From assembly GCA_963576565.1 (NCBI GenBank), contig OY755045.1, forward strand, positions 43,954,672 through 44,018,671: a stretch of DNA of 64,000 nt. Reading direction: 5' to 3'. Origin of the DNA: Aspidapion aeneum (Eukaryota; Arthropoda; Insecta; Coleoptera; Brentidae). Both the position numbers and the translations under genes were made by a program. The notes below the pieces were generated by a model. That model saw nothing but the letters and a program-made list of their open reading frames with translations. It did no database searches and had not been told where the DNA came from. Positions 23,920 through 34,973 of this stretch are shown here, one piece after another (position 1 is the stretch's first letter; each line of letters starts with the position of its first letter).

Positions 23920-24600
23920 CACTCGTTTCGCAAAAACGACCTAAGTCGCAAGATTTGCGAAAATGTGTTACAGATCTCCTTGGCCTTGTCTAAAACTAAG
24001 TTTTTCAAATTTGCGCAGAGCGTTCGGTCACTCCAATCAGGCGGGCGAAGATGTTTGTACAAGGGCATATAAAAAAACATGGTAAAAGGTCTCGTCCTCG
24101 TGCAGGTTACAGACGAAACAAATAACTTCCGGATCAAATTGATAAGTAATATTCTTTATATTGAACTTGCAGAGGTGTTTATTGCTAATTCGAATTTGGG
24201 CGATTAAGCGTATAAGAGAAATGTCATATTTAAATTCGAGGTATTTGGGATACAAATTAATAGTAGGAGAAAATGTCGAGTAAAAGAGAGTGTACATTGC
24301 GTTAGAAGCGAGATTCTTATCCAAATCAAAACATTTCTCTTGGCAAAGTTGAAACATATTTTTGCGATTTTGTTTAGGTATTAAGGGATCTAGGGACCAG
24401 AAATCTAAAAGACCCAAAGTAGCGAACAGATTCCGACTGCTTATTTCAAGGCTAAAGGGCGCGAACTGAATTCTCGCATTGGGTTTGCATGCATTGACCT
24501 TCCACTTTGTTTTACACAACGAAAAAAGCAATTGTATCTGCCGCGTAGGGCTCAAGGAGCCGGCCGTTGTCGCGAAAGCGACTGCTCTCGGGTCAAATCA
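23920..24600 (-). pseudogene. LINE ORF2 3'-terminal fragment
   Basis: On the - strand a frame of about 185 codons (24600 to 24037) includes SPTRQIQLLFSLC, LIRLIAQIRISNKHLCKF, a FDPEVICFVCNLHEDETFYH zinc-like segment, and then after a frameshift MPLYKHLRPP. The CxxCNLHEDET..H pattern followed by CP/MPLY..R is typical of the C-terminal Cys/His segment of LINE reverse-transcriptase proteins. No RT motifs are nearby, so the copy is 5' truncated. The clade is undetermined. Confidence 0.55.
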
Positions 24601-24719
24601 ACACCGACAGTCAATGAATTCTTATTCATTTTCTACGCGTACGACAAGGACAACGGCTTACATGGTTGTCTTTTCTTATACGCCCTTCTATTATATACAA
24701 TTATGTATATAACATAAGA

Positions 24720-25940
24720 TGCCGCTTTTCTACAGTCTTACCACTCCTATCGGACTGGCGCATAGAGGGGCAAAATCAAGAAAACATGCGATTTAGTGCA
24801 GAACTCATTTATCTAACATGGGAGATATTTTTACTGAAATCTATTTATTAATAATCGCTTTACCATAACAAGTTAGCTTTGCATAGTCAAACGTCAAACA
24901 AATGAATAAAACACCTTGTCAAAATTAGCGTGTTTTGAAAACTGACGTTGCGTAGTTGTTTTAAGAACACAAATGAATCAACTTTGCCACCATTTTTAAT
25001 GTTGATCAAGTTTGGTTAAAATAATTTTATTTATGTCAGATAATCACTATTGTGAGTACATTATTCTCGTATAAAAAAATGCAAACATTTTTGTTGTTTT
25101 TCTTCAAACTGCCATTTTTGTAAAATCATTCAAAAATGTGTTATTTTCTTTAATTTTAAAAATATACGTGGACACAAAGTAACTTGTCGCCCGCTATCGC
25201 GGGCAAGTTTTCACATGTCATTTTTTATTGAACCTTCCTTTTTAAAATAATGTCACATTAGCTGCTACTTTTTGCTAATAAGGCCGGAATTAATTTTTAA
25301 ATATTAACATTTTTCTCCAAACTTAGCGAAATATGTCTTTAAATTGTAGTATAGATATTTACAATATAACGTACTAAATACATATACATCTACACATCCT
25401 ATTATTATACTCATTATACATATATTAAGGAATAAAAGTCACCTTATCCCGAGGCAAAAAGTTCGTAGCCTGAGCGTAGCGAGGTATAAGTTGGTCAATA
25501 GCTAACAATACACTAATTACGAATTTTAGGAGATATTTTTTAAACTTTTGGATTTTTCTGCCCTAAAATTAAATTACAATTATAATTATGTGGTTTTCAG
25601 CAACTTTACTAAAAACATAATGTCTGATAGAGCCTTTTATTTTGAATTTTAAGGATAAAAAGTGACAGTTTTATCGCTAAAATAAGGATTAAACACATTA
25701 ACTTTACCAAGGGATAAAAGTGACACATTTTATTTCAAGGTAAAAAGTTTTTTAGCACGAGCGTAGCAAAAGCTACAATTCGTTAAAGGATAAAAAGACT
25801 CTTTTATAACTAGGTTTATACGTTAATTTTACACTTTCAGACCGATCTTTTTTTTAACTTATTATTTGATTTATTAATATAGTTAAATTATTTTTGTTCT
25901 GTTTAGTATAATATATAAACATGATTATTTATAAACAAAG
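24720..25940. other. No gene; loosely repeated GGATAAAAGTGACA motifs
   Basis: From about 25430 to 25800 short phrases such as GGATAAAAAGTGACA, GAGCGTAGCGAGG and GAGCGTAGCAAAAG recur irregularly. They look like a decayed repeat. Otherwise nothing was recognised. Confidence 0.4.
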
Positions 25941-25948
25941 AAAGCTTC

Positions 25949-26118
25949 CAGTGGCGTATATAGAAAAATGTCTCGTGGTGGGACCGAGACAGTTTGGGGG
26001 GGGGGGCGAGACCCCATGGGGCCGTATTTCATATGCTGTTTTATGTTTGTATTCATGAAATATGTGGAAAATATCTATAAAAATCTTAGCTTCGGGGGGT
26101 GCCAGGGCCCCGCCACTG
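25949..26118. mobile_element. Short hAT-type MITE (170 bp)
   Basis: Ends CAGTGGCG and CGCCACTG are inverted repeats. They are flanked by an 8-base near-duplication, AAAGCTTC at 25941 and AAAGCTTT at 26119. An 8-bp duplication and CAGTGGC termini fit the hAT superfamily. The interior is GC-rich with long G runs and cannot encode a transposase. Confidence 0.72.
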
Positions 26119-26126
26119 AAAGCTTT

Positions 26127-26480
26127 TGTCAAGTCGTTTTAAAAATGGCGAAAGTTAGACAGAAGAAAAGTGTGTAAAAATTTAATGTCGCTTCTGTATA
26201 GTTTTTTTTGGGGGGGTTTAGGTGTTTTCATTTTTCAGGGGGACGATTAGTTAGGGGGAAGGGGGCAAACTTGGCATTTCCGTTTCTGTAGGGTCGACAA
26301 CATAATATAATATTTTGTAAACATTGCCGTCGTACATAGTATTTTAGAAAATATTTTGAAGCTTATTCGACCACTTATACCTCAACTAACAGCTCGGGGT
26401 CAATTTTTTTTATTTTTGATCACTAAGTAATTCATTTTCAACATTCCTGACTACCAAGGAATACATCCATTGCCGGTCTA
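26127..26480. other. No gene recognised
   Basis: G-rich patches (26200-26270) and AT-rich DNA, left flank of the large foldback. Confidence 0.4.
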
Positions 26481-26616
26481 GGACAACTGGGCGCCGCCAA
26501 CTCGGCGCCGCCAACTGGGCGCCGCCAACTCGGCGCCGCCAACTGGGCGCCGGGCCAACTGGGCGCCGGGCCAACTCGGCGCCGCCAACTGGGCGCCGGC
26601 CAACTCGGCGCCGGAC
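26481..26616. repeat. GC-rich terminal cap, left
   Basis: Nine tandem CAACTGGGCGCC or CAACTCGGCGCC motifs with alternating G and C, and two wider GGGCC spacings in the middle. Each contains the palindrome GGCGCC. Confidence 0.92.
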
Positions 26617-26777
26617 TAAAATTTTTTTTTTAATAAAATGTGTAGATGAAAAATAAAATATATTAGGTATTTATATAAAAACATCTTTAAAAAATCCTTT
26701 ACGCAATATTTTTTACAAGCTTTTATTTAGCTTCAGATGTTCTGTCTAACTAACTATCTATCAAATCTTATGAAGCG

Positions 26778-29570
26778 TTTTTGACACACGTAGTGGTCCC
26801 ATGACAATACAACATTAAGAAAAAAATATCCTCCCACCCTACCCCCACCCCTTCTATAGAAAAATGTGTTTTTGACACACTTCCCGTTATCCGATTTGGA
26901 TAAAATTTGGTATACACATAGTGATCCGATGATAATACAACATTAAGAAAAAAATATCCTCCCACCCCTACCCCCACCCCCTTCTATAGAAAAATTTGTT
27001 TTTGACACACATCTCGTAATCCGATTTGGATGAAATTTGGTATACATATAGTGATCCGATGACAATACAATATTAAGAAAAAAATATCCTCCCACCTCTA
27101 CCCCCACCCCCTTTCATAGAAAAATGAGTTTTTGACACACTTCCCATTATCCGGTTTTTATGAAATTTGGTATTCACATAGTGGTCCGATAACAATACAA
27201 CATTTAAAAAAAATGTCCTCCCACCCTACCCCCACCTCTTCCATAGAAAATGCGTTTTTGACACCCTTCCCATTATCCGATTTGGATGAAATTTGGTATA
27301 CATATAGTGGTCCGATGACAATACAACATTGAAAAAAAAATCCTACCACTCCTACCCCCATCCTCATTTATTGAAAAATGCGTTTTTGACACCCTTCCCA
27401 TTATCCGATTTGGATGAAATTTGGTATACATATAGTGATCCAATGACAATACAACATTAAAAAAAAATATCCTCCCACCCTACCCCCACCCCTTCCATAG
27501 AAAATGCGTTTTTGACACCCTTCCCACTATCCGATTTGGATGAAATTTGGTATACATATAGTAATCCGATGACAATACAACATTTAAAAAAAAATCCTAC
27601 CACCCTACCCTCACCCCTTCTATAGAAAAATGTGTTTTTGACACACTTCCCGTTATCCGATTTGGATAAAATTTGGTATACACATAGTGGTCCGATGATA
27701 ATACAACAATAAGAAAAAAATATCCTCCCACCCCTACCCCCACCCCCTTCTATAGAAAAATTTGTTTTTGACACACATCCCGTAATCCGATTTGGATGAA
27801 ATTTGGTATACATATAGTGATCCGATGACAATACAATATTAAGAAAAAAATATCCTCCCACCTCTACCCCCACCCCCTTTCATAGAAAAATGAGTTTTTG
27901 ACACACTTCCTATTATCCGGTTTGGATGAAATTTGGTATTCACATAGTGTTCCGATGACAATACAACATTTAAAAAAAATATCCTCCCACCCTACCCCCA
28001 CCCCTTCCATAGAAAATGCGTTTTTGACACCCTTCCCACTATCCGATTTGGATGAAATTTGGTATACATATAGTAATCCGATGACAATACAACATTTAAA
28101 AAAAAATCCTACCACCCTACCCTCACCCCTTCTATAGAAAAATGTGTTTTTGACACACTTCCCGTTATCCGATTTGGATAAAATTTGGTATACACATAGT
28201 GGTCCGATGATAATACAACAATAAGAAAAAAATATCCTCCCACCCCTACCCCCACCCCCTTCTATAGAAAAATTTGTTTTTGACACACATCCCGTAATCC
28301 GATTTGGATGAAATTTGGTATACATATAGTGATCCGATGACAATACAATATTAAGAAAAAAATATCCTCCCACCTCTACCCCCACCCCCTTTCATAGAAA
28401 AATGAGTTTTTGACACACTTCCTATTATCCGGTTTGGATGAAATTTGGTATTCACATAGTGGTCCGATGACAATACAACATTTAAAAAAAATATCCTCCT
28501 ACCCTACCCCGACCCCTTCCATAGAAAATGCGTTTTTGACACCCTTCCCATTATCCGATTTGGATGAAATTTGGTATACATATAGTGGTCCGATGACAAT
28601 ACAACATTGAAAAAAAAATCCTACCACCCTACCCCCACCCCTTCTATAGAAAAATGTGTTTTTGACACACTTCCAGTTATCCGATTTGGATAAAATTTGG
28701 TATACACATAGTGGTCCGATGATAATACAATATTAAGAAAAAAATATCCTCCCACCTCTACCCCCACCCCCTTTCATAGAAAAATGAGTTTTTGACACAC
28801 TTCCCATTATCCGGTTTGGATGAAATTTGGTATTCACATAGTGTTCCGATGACAATACAACATTTAAAAAAAATATCCTCCCACCCTACCCCCACCCCCT
28901 TCTATAGAAAAATTTGTTTTTGACACACATCCCGTAATCCGATTTGGATGAAATTTGGTATACGTATAGTGATCCGATGACAATACAATATTAAGAAAAA
29001 AATATCCTCCTACCTCTACCCCCACCCCCTTTCATAGAAAAATGAGTTTTTGACACACTTCCCATTATCCGGTTTGGATGAAATTTGGTATTCACATAGT
29101 GTTCCGATGACAATACAACATTAAAAAAAAATATCCTCCCACCCTACCCCCACCCCTTCCATAGAAAATGCGTTTTAGACACCCTTCCCATTATCCGATT
29201 TGAATGAAATTTGATACACACGTAGTGGTCCCATGACAATACAACATTAAGAAAAAAATATCCTCCCACCCCTACCCCCACCGCCTTCCATAGAAAATGC
29301 GTTTTTGACACTTTCCCATTATCCGATTTGGATGAAATTTGGTATACATATAGTGGTCCGATGACAATACAACATTGAAAAAAAAATCCTACCACTCCTA
29401 CCCCCACCCTGATCTATGGAAAAATGCGTTTTTGACACACTTCCCATTATCCGATTTGGATGAAATTTGGTATACATATAGTGGTCCCATAACAATACAA
29501 CAATAATGAAAAAATGTCCTCCCACCCCTACCCCCCACCCCCTTCCATAAAAAATGCGTTTTTGACACAC
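26778..29570. repeat. Satellite array, left arm (~22 units of 126-130 bp)
   Basis: The unit contains CCGATTTGGATGAAATTTGG, a TATACATATAGTGGTCCGATG block, an A-run, a CCTACCCCCACCCC pyrimidine tract and GTTTTTGACAC. Counting the last motif gives spacings of 126, 130, 130 and 126, a four-unit higher-order repeat of 512 bases, repeated back to back near 27520-28544. No gene lies within; the open frames are a product of the repeat. Confidence 0.92.
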
Positions 29571-30597
29571 TTCACTTCAAATGACTTTTATAAAATTTGG
29601 TATATGCATAAAGGTCCGATGGCAATACAGCCCAAACAAAAAATATATTTCTAACTCTACCCCCACCCTCTCCTTCCCCTAATAGAAAAATGAGTTTCCA
29701 AATAACTCACGATCAGCGATTTCATTATAACCTAGAATAAACTCTATTTAGTTACTTCTGCATTTTTCTGCTAGATTGATTCTTGCAAATAGTGATATTT
29801 AATTGATACGGATATCTTATCGTAATAACATTGTCAAAATTTCAATTTCTTTTACTAATTTATTTGAAATTTGTTTTTGTTAAGTAAAGTTAAATCCATT
29901 AAGTCGACTGTTGAATCTTGGTAGTTGTAGTGTTTGGTAACCTGGTAATACTACAATTTACGTTTTTTATTACAACAATGGCGGATCCAACAATCAAAAT
30001 GGCGGATCCAAAATGGCGGATTTTTTTATATATCAACCGATTTGTCTCAAACTTGAAATATTACATTGCTTGAGGTCATTTAACACAATTTTAAACTCAA
30101 ACTTAAAAAAAACAAAATGGCGGATCCAAAATGGCGGACTTTTTTATTTATTAATCATTGTTTTTGAAATTATACGAAAATGTTTTATGAGACAGAATAT
30201 TGCATTTTTTTGAGAACAATAAGTGGGTAATTAAAAAAAAAATTATACAAAGCTTTTAAAAAAATAGTAGGTAGGTACCATGTTTTTTAAAAATTATTAA
30301 GATTCAAAAGTATTTCGTTAGTTCAGAAATGACAAAAATTAAATTTTTTATAAACGTAAAGTTTAGTACTCGTGAATGAAGAAAACAAAAATTGTTCGTG
30401 GCTAAGCGGGTGTAGAAAGGTTTTGTTTCTCTTGTATTTTTCCGTAGGCAGCTCAAAAGCTGTCCACTTACGGAGGTCCAAGATCACATCATTAGATCGT
30501 GGACCCCTGTCGGTTTACAGCTTTCGAGTTGCCCACGGAAAATACAAGAGAAACAAAATCTTTCTATACCCGCTTAGAAACGGGATAACGGGAACAG
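29571..30597. other. Central spacer of the foldback
   Basis: Contains a GGCGGATCCAAAATGGCGGA module (about 29978-30140) also found at 43760-44180, and a hairpin at 30402-30577. No coding region is recognised, and in particular no transposase. Confidence 0.7.
30402..30577. repeat. Hairpin inside the spacer
   Basis: Arms of about 68 bases, from GCTAAGCGGGTGTAGAAAGG to its complement ending CCCGCTTAG, with a short loop near 30490. TTTTCCGTRGGYAGCT and GGTCCAAGATC are shared with the hairpin insertion at 53394-54131. Confidence 0.8.
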
Positions 30598-32650
30598 TGT
30601 CAAAAACACTTTTTTCTATAGAAGGGGTGGGGGTAGGGGTGGGAGGATATTTTTTTCTTTATGTTGTATTGTCATGGGACCACTACGTGTGTACCAAATT
30701 TGATCCAAATCGGATAATGGGAAGTGTATCAAAAACTCATTTTTCTATGAAAGGGGGTGGGGATAGAGGTGGGAGGATATTTTTTTCTGAATATTGTATT
30801 GTCATCGGATCACTATATGTATACCAAATTTCATCCAAATCGAATAATGGGAAGTGTGTCAAAAACTCATTTTTCTATGGAAGGGGTGGTGGTAGAGGTG
30901 GGAGGATATTTTTTTTTAATGTTGTATTGTCATCGGACCACTATGTGAATACCAAATTTCATCCAAATCGGATAATGGGAAGTGTGTCAAAAACATTTTT
31001 CTATGAAAGGGGGTGGGGGTAGAGGTGGGAAGATATTTTTTTATTAATATTGTATTGTCATCGGATCACTATATGTATACCAAATTTCATCCAAATCGGA
31101 TTATGGGAAGTGTGTCAAAAACGCATTTTTTTATAGATGAGGGTGGGGGTAGGAGTGGTAGGATTTTTTTTATTGTTGTATTGTCATCGGACCACTATGT
31201 GAATACCAAATTTTATCCAAATCGGATAATGGGAAGGGTGTCAAAAACGCATTTTCTATGGAAGAGATGGTGGTAGAGGTGTGAGGATATTTTTTTTTAT
31301 GTTGTATGGTCATCGGACCACTATGTGAATACCAAATTTCATCCAAATCGGATAATGGGAAGTGTGTCAAAAACATTTTTCTATGGAAGGAGGTGGGGGT
31401 AGGGGTGGGAGCATATTTTTTTCTTATTGTTGTATTATCATCGGACCACTATGTGTATACCAAATTTTATCCAAATCGGATAACGGGAACTGTGTCAAAA
31501 ACACATTTTTCTATAGAAGGGGTGGGGGTAGGGGTGGGAGGATATTTTTTTCTTTATGTTGTATTGTCATGGGACCACTACGTGTATACCAAATTTGATC
31601 CAAATCGGATAATGGGAAGTGTATCAAAAACTCATTTTTCTATGAAAGGGGGTGGGGATAGAGGTGGGAGGATATTTTTTTCTGAATATTGTATTGTCAT
31701 CGGATCACTATATGTATACCAAATTTCATCCAAATCGGATAATGGGAAGTGTGTCAAAAACTCATTTTTCTATGGAAGGGGTGGTGGTAGAGGTGGGAGG
31801 ATTTTTTTTTAAATGTTGTATTGTCATCGGACCACTATGTGAATACCAAATTTCATCCAAATCGGATAATGGGAAGTGTGTCAAAAACATTTTTCTATGA
31901 AAGGGGGTGGGGGTAGAGGTGGGAAGATATTTTTTTATTAATATTGTATTGTCATCGGATCACTATATGTATACCAAATTTCATCCAAATCGGATTATGG
32001 GAAGTGTGTCAAAAACGCATTTTTCTATAGATGAGGGTGGGGGTAGGAGTGGTAGGATTTTTTTTTATTGTTGTATTGTCATCGGACCACTATGTGAATA
32101 CCAAATTTTATCCAAATCGGATAATGGGAAGGGTGTCAAAAACGCATTTTCTATGGAAGGGGTGGTGGTAGAGGTGGGAGGATATTTTTTTTAATGTTGT
32201 ATTGTCATCGGACCACTATGTGAATACCAAATTTCATCCAAATCGGATAATGGGAAGTGTGTCAAAAACATTTTTCTATGAAAGGGGGTGGGGGTAGAGG
32301 TGGGAGGATATTTTTTTCTTAATATTGTATTTTCATCGGATCACAATATGTATACCAAATTTCATCTAAATCGGATAACGGGATGTGTGTCAAAAACAAA
32401 TGTTTCTATGGAAGGGGGTGGGGGTAGGGGTGGGAGGATATTTTTTTCTTATTGTTGTATTATCATCGGACCACTATGTGTATACCAAATTTTATCCAAA
32501 TCGGATAACGGGAAGTTTGTCAATAACACATTTTTCTATAGAAGGGGAGGGGGTAGGGGTGGGAGGATATTTTTTTCTTAGTGTTGTATTGTCATGGGAC
32601 CACTACGTGTGTACCAAATTTCATCCAAATCGGATAATGGGAAGTGTGTC
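30598..32650. repeat. Satellite array, right arm (~16 units, inverted)
   Basis: The same unit as the left arm on the opposite strand. Here a larger block of about 895 bases (seven units) is duplicated: features at 30650 and 30757 recur at about 31545 and 31652. The arm is about 0.7 kb shorter than the left one. Confidence 0.9.
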
Positions 32651-32815
32651 AAAAACGCTTCACAAGATTTGATAGATAGTTAGTTAGACAGAACATCTGA
32701 AGCTAAATATAAAAGCTTGTAAAAAATTGCGTAAAGGATTTTTTAAAGATGTTATTATATAAATAATATATTTTATTTTTCATCCACACATTTTATCAAA
32801 AAAAAATTTTTTAGT

Positions 32816-32949
32816 CCGGCGCCGAGTTGGCCGGCGCCCAGTTGGCGGCGCCGAGTTGGCCCGGCGCCGAGTTGGCCCGGCGCCCAGTTGGCGGCGCCGA
32901 GTTGGCGGCGCCCAGTTGGCGGCGCCGAGTTGGCGGCGCCCAGTTGTCC
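32816..32949. repeat. GC-rich terminal cap, right
   Basis: Reverse complement of the left cap: nine repeats in almost the same order of G/C variants and the same pattern of spacings. Confidence 0.92.
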
Positions 32950-34130
32950 CATTCCGTCCATCGCACTGTGGGACTTTATCGCACGTTTTTGTGCTTCTGC
33001 CCCACTGTGTGGCGCTAATTAAGTCAAGTTTCAATAGTAACTATTAAAAATATATTTTTATTATGTCTGATTTCTTAATGCTTCCCTTGCTTATATGGAC
33101 CGCGCACAGAAAAAAAGAAATTGTTAACTTAAAAAATACTTGTTTAACTTAACCAAATTATATTTTTGCATATAAACAATAAAATGGTATAATTAAATTG
33201 ACAAAATCGTGCCTTTGACTATACCTTAACACATTTATGCATTACCTACAACTTACTTTGTCAATTTAACATAATCAGCCTGTTAAATTAAGAATATACT
33301 TTTTCAAAAATGCAAAACGTCTGAACCTAATTTCGCGTTATTAATAAACTCACATTGTCAAATCTAATGAGAAATATCGTTAATTTAACCATTTTAAATG
33401 TTTGTTTTGACAACATAGAAATGTTTAATTTAGCGCTTAAAACCTTTCAAAAAAAGCTATAAATCACTAGCACAGTTAGCAAAATCACCAATTTAAAGAA
33501 AAAAAATATACATATAAAAAAGTATACCATCATAGGGATCACTTTACCAGTTTTTGAGATATTGACTGTTAAAAAATCAAAATTTAATTTTTTGACACCC
33601 TGTATCTCGAAAAATACGTATGACAGCCCCATGATGTTGGGTATCATTTTAAAAGATTTTTTGCGAAAAATTTACCGCTGTAATAGTTTTGAATAAAGCA
33701 GCTTTTGTTTTGCAGTTAATGCTATTTATTTGTTTTGATATCAAAAAACGAAAAATGTAAAAAATGGCAGGTGCAAAACAGTAGCCTTTAAAATTCGTTT
33801 ATTTTTATATTCTTGCTGAAAAATTCAAAACAATACCCAACATCATGTATGTAGTTTTCCAGATATGAGGTGTCAAAATTCCAATATTTGATATTTTAAC
33901 ATTTAATATCTCAAAAACTAATGAGCCAATCTCTATGGCGCTATAATATTTTAAAACCAAATTTGAATTCAAATTTAACTATTCTATTGTAAAAATGCGC
34001 TTTTAAAAAAATAGTTTACCTAACCTCAAAATTACATAACTATGAAAGGGCTCGGTAGAAGATTTTAATTTTAATTTTATTTAGAAGTCATGTATGTAAG
34101 CATGTAAAAAATACTTGTTTAACGAAATGT
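32950..34130. other. No gene; repeat-like phrases
   Basis: TATCTCGAAAA-type phrases recur at 33600 and 33905, and the sequence around 33430-33520 resembles the foldback just downstream. A CGCGCACAGAAAAAAAGAA at 33097 has an inverted partner at 42620. No gene was recognised. Confidence 0.45.
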
Positions 34131-34134
34131 ATAT

Positions 34135-34480
34135 TTTTTTTCTTTAAACCCGTGAATTCGCCAACTGTGGAGGGTTTTAAGAAGAAAAAAAACATACATT
34201 CTTTAAAGCATACACTTTCGATTTTCACTTTGCAAAACTAAATTTGACATTTTAAAAGCTAATATCTCGAAAACTAGTCAAGTAAACCTTATGATATGGG
34301 GTACCATTGAAAAGAGAATTTCAGCGCAAATTCAAATATTAAGTCAAAATAGGGAGTTGCTATTTAAAGTTTTCAGATTTTTTTTTAAATAGCCTCCTAG
34401 AAAAGTTATCTAAAAAAATATGTTTCAAAGAATGCATATTTTTTTTCTTAAAACTCCTCTCTAGACCAACTGTGCTACTA
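34135..34480. repeat. Diverged inverted repeat
   Basis: GGGTTTTAAGAAGAAAAAAA..CATACATTCTTT on the left pairs with AAAGAATGCATATTTTTTTT..CTTAAAACTCC on the right. Both arms also carry a CCAACTGTG phrase. It is probably an old MITE. Confidence 0.5.
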
Positions 34481-34973
34481 ATGTAAGTAGTTCTCGTAAT
34501 ATTTATGCAAAATTGGCGGATTTTTCTTATTTCCTTCCATTTTATTGTCGCCATAAAAGAGGACCCAGCTAAGCTCAGTCTATTTATTTCTCTAGGTAAT
34601 GGTCGTGAGATTCGTTTTTGACCTTGTAAGTTGTAGCGATGTTGAAACAAAATTTTAATATGCTTTGGTTTTTAATACTTGGACGCCACTTAAAAAAAAA
34701 ATAATCAGCTACATAAGCTGAGAAAAGTAGCTTAATAATAGTCAAAATCACTTTGGTATGTATCCTCAAATAAAAAGAACTGTTGTTTTATTTATTACTA
34801 ATAGATTTTATTTGAAAACCCTTTAAAACAAAAATTCCATGTGAAATTAACAAAAAAAAATTTATATCTTCAGAAAGTATCACCTATTTAAAGATGAATT
34901 TCTTTATATTTAAAGAAAAACTGATTGAATGTACTTCTATAAACTAAATCTTAAAGACTAGGTTTTTACTTTA

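Larger units (their letters stand above)
26481..32949. mobile_element. Giant foldback (FB-like) element, 6.47 kb
   Basis: The ends are long inverted repeats in three layers. First is a ~135-bp GC-rich cap (26481-26616 and 32816-32949) of nine CAACT-S-GGCGCC repeats per side. Second is an AT-rich block (26617-26777 and 32650-32815). Third are satellite arrays in opposite orientation (26778-29570 and 30598-32650). A ~1-kb spacer lies between. The caps differ by about one repeat variant and the AT blocks by a few percent. This architecture resembles Drosophila Foldback/Galileo elements, where tandem repeats build the TIRs. No transposase is visible and no clear target duplication was found. Confidence 0.85.

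Noticed and set aside
26768..32581. Many long overlapping open frames on both strands inside the satellite arms
   Set aside because: They have repeating translations in several frames at once because the repeat unit rarely contains stops. Composition and period follow the DNA repeat, so they are not genes.
26481..32949. Interpretation of the giant inverted array as a CRISPR or centromeric satellite
   Set aside because: There are no unique spacers between short palindromic repeats. Capped, inverted ends fit a foldback element better than a centromeric array.
32773..33047. Open frames rich in Ala/Arg/Gly over the right GC cap
   Set aside because: They are translations of the CAACTSGGCGCC tandem repeat and occur on both strands.
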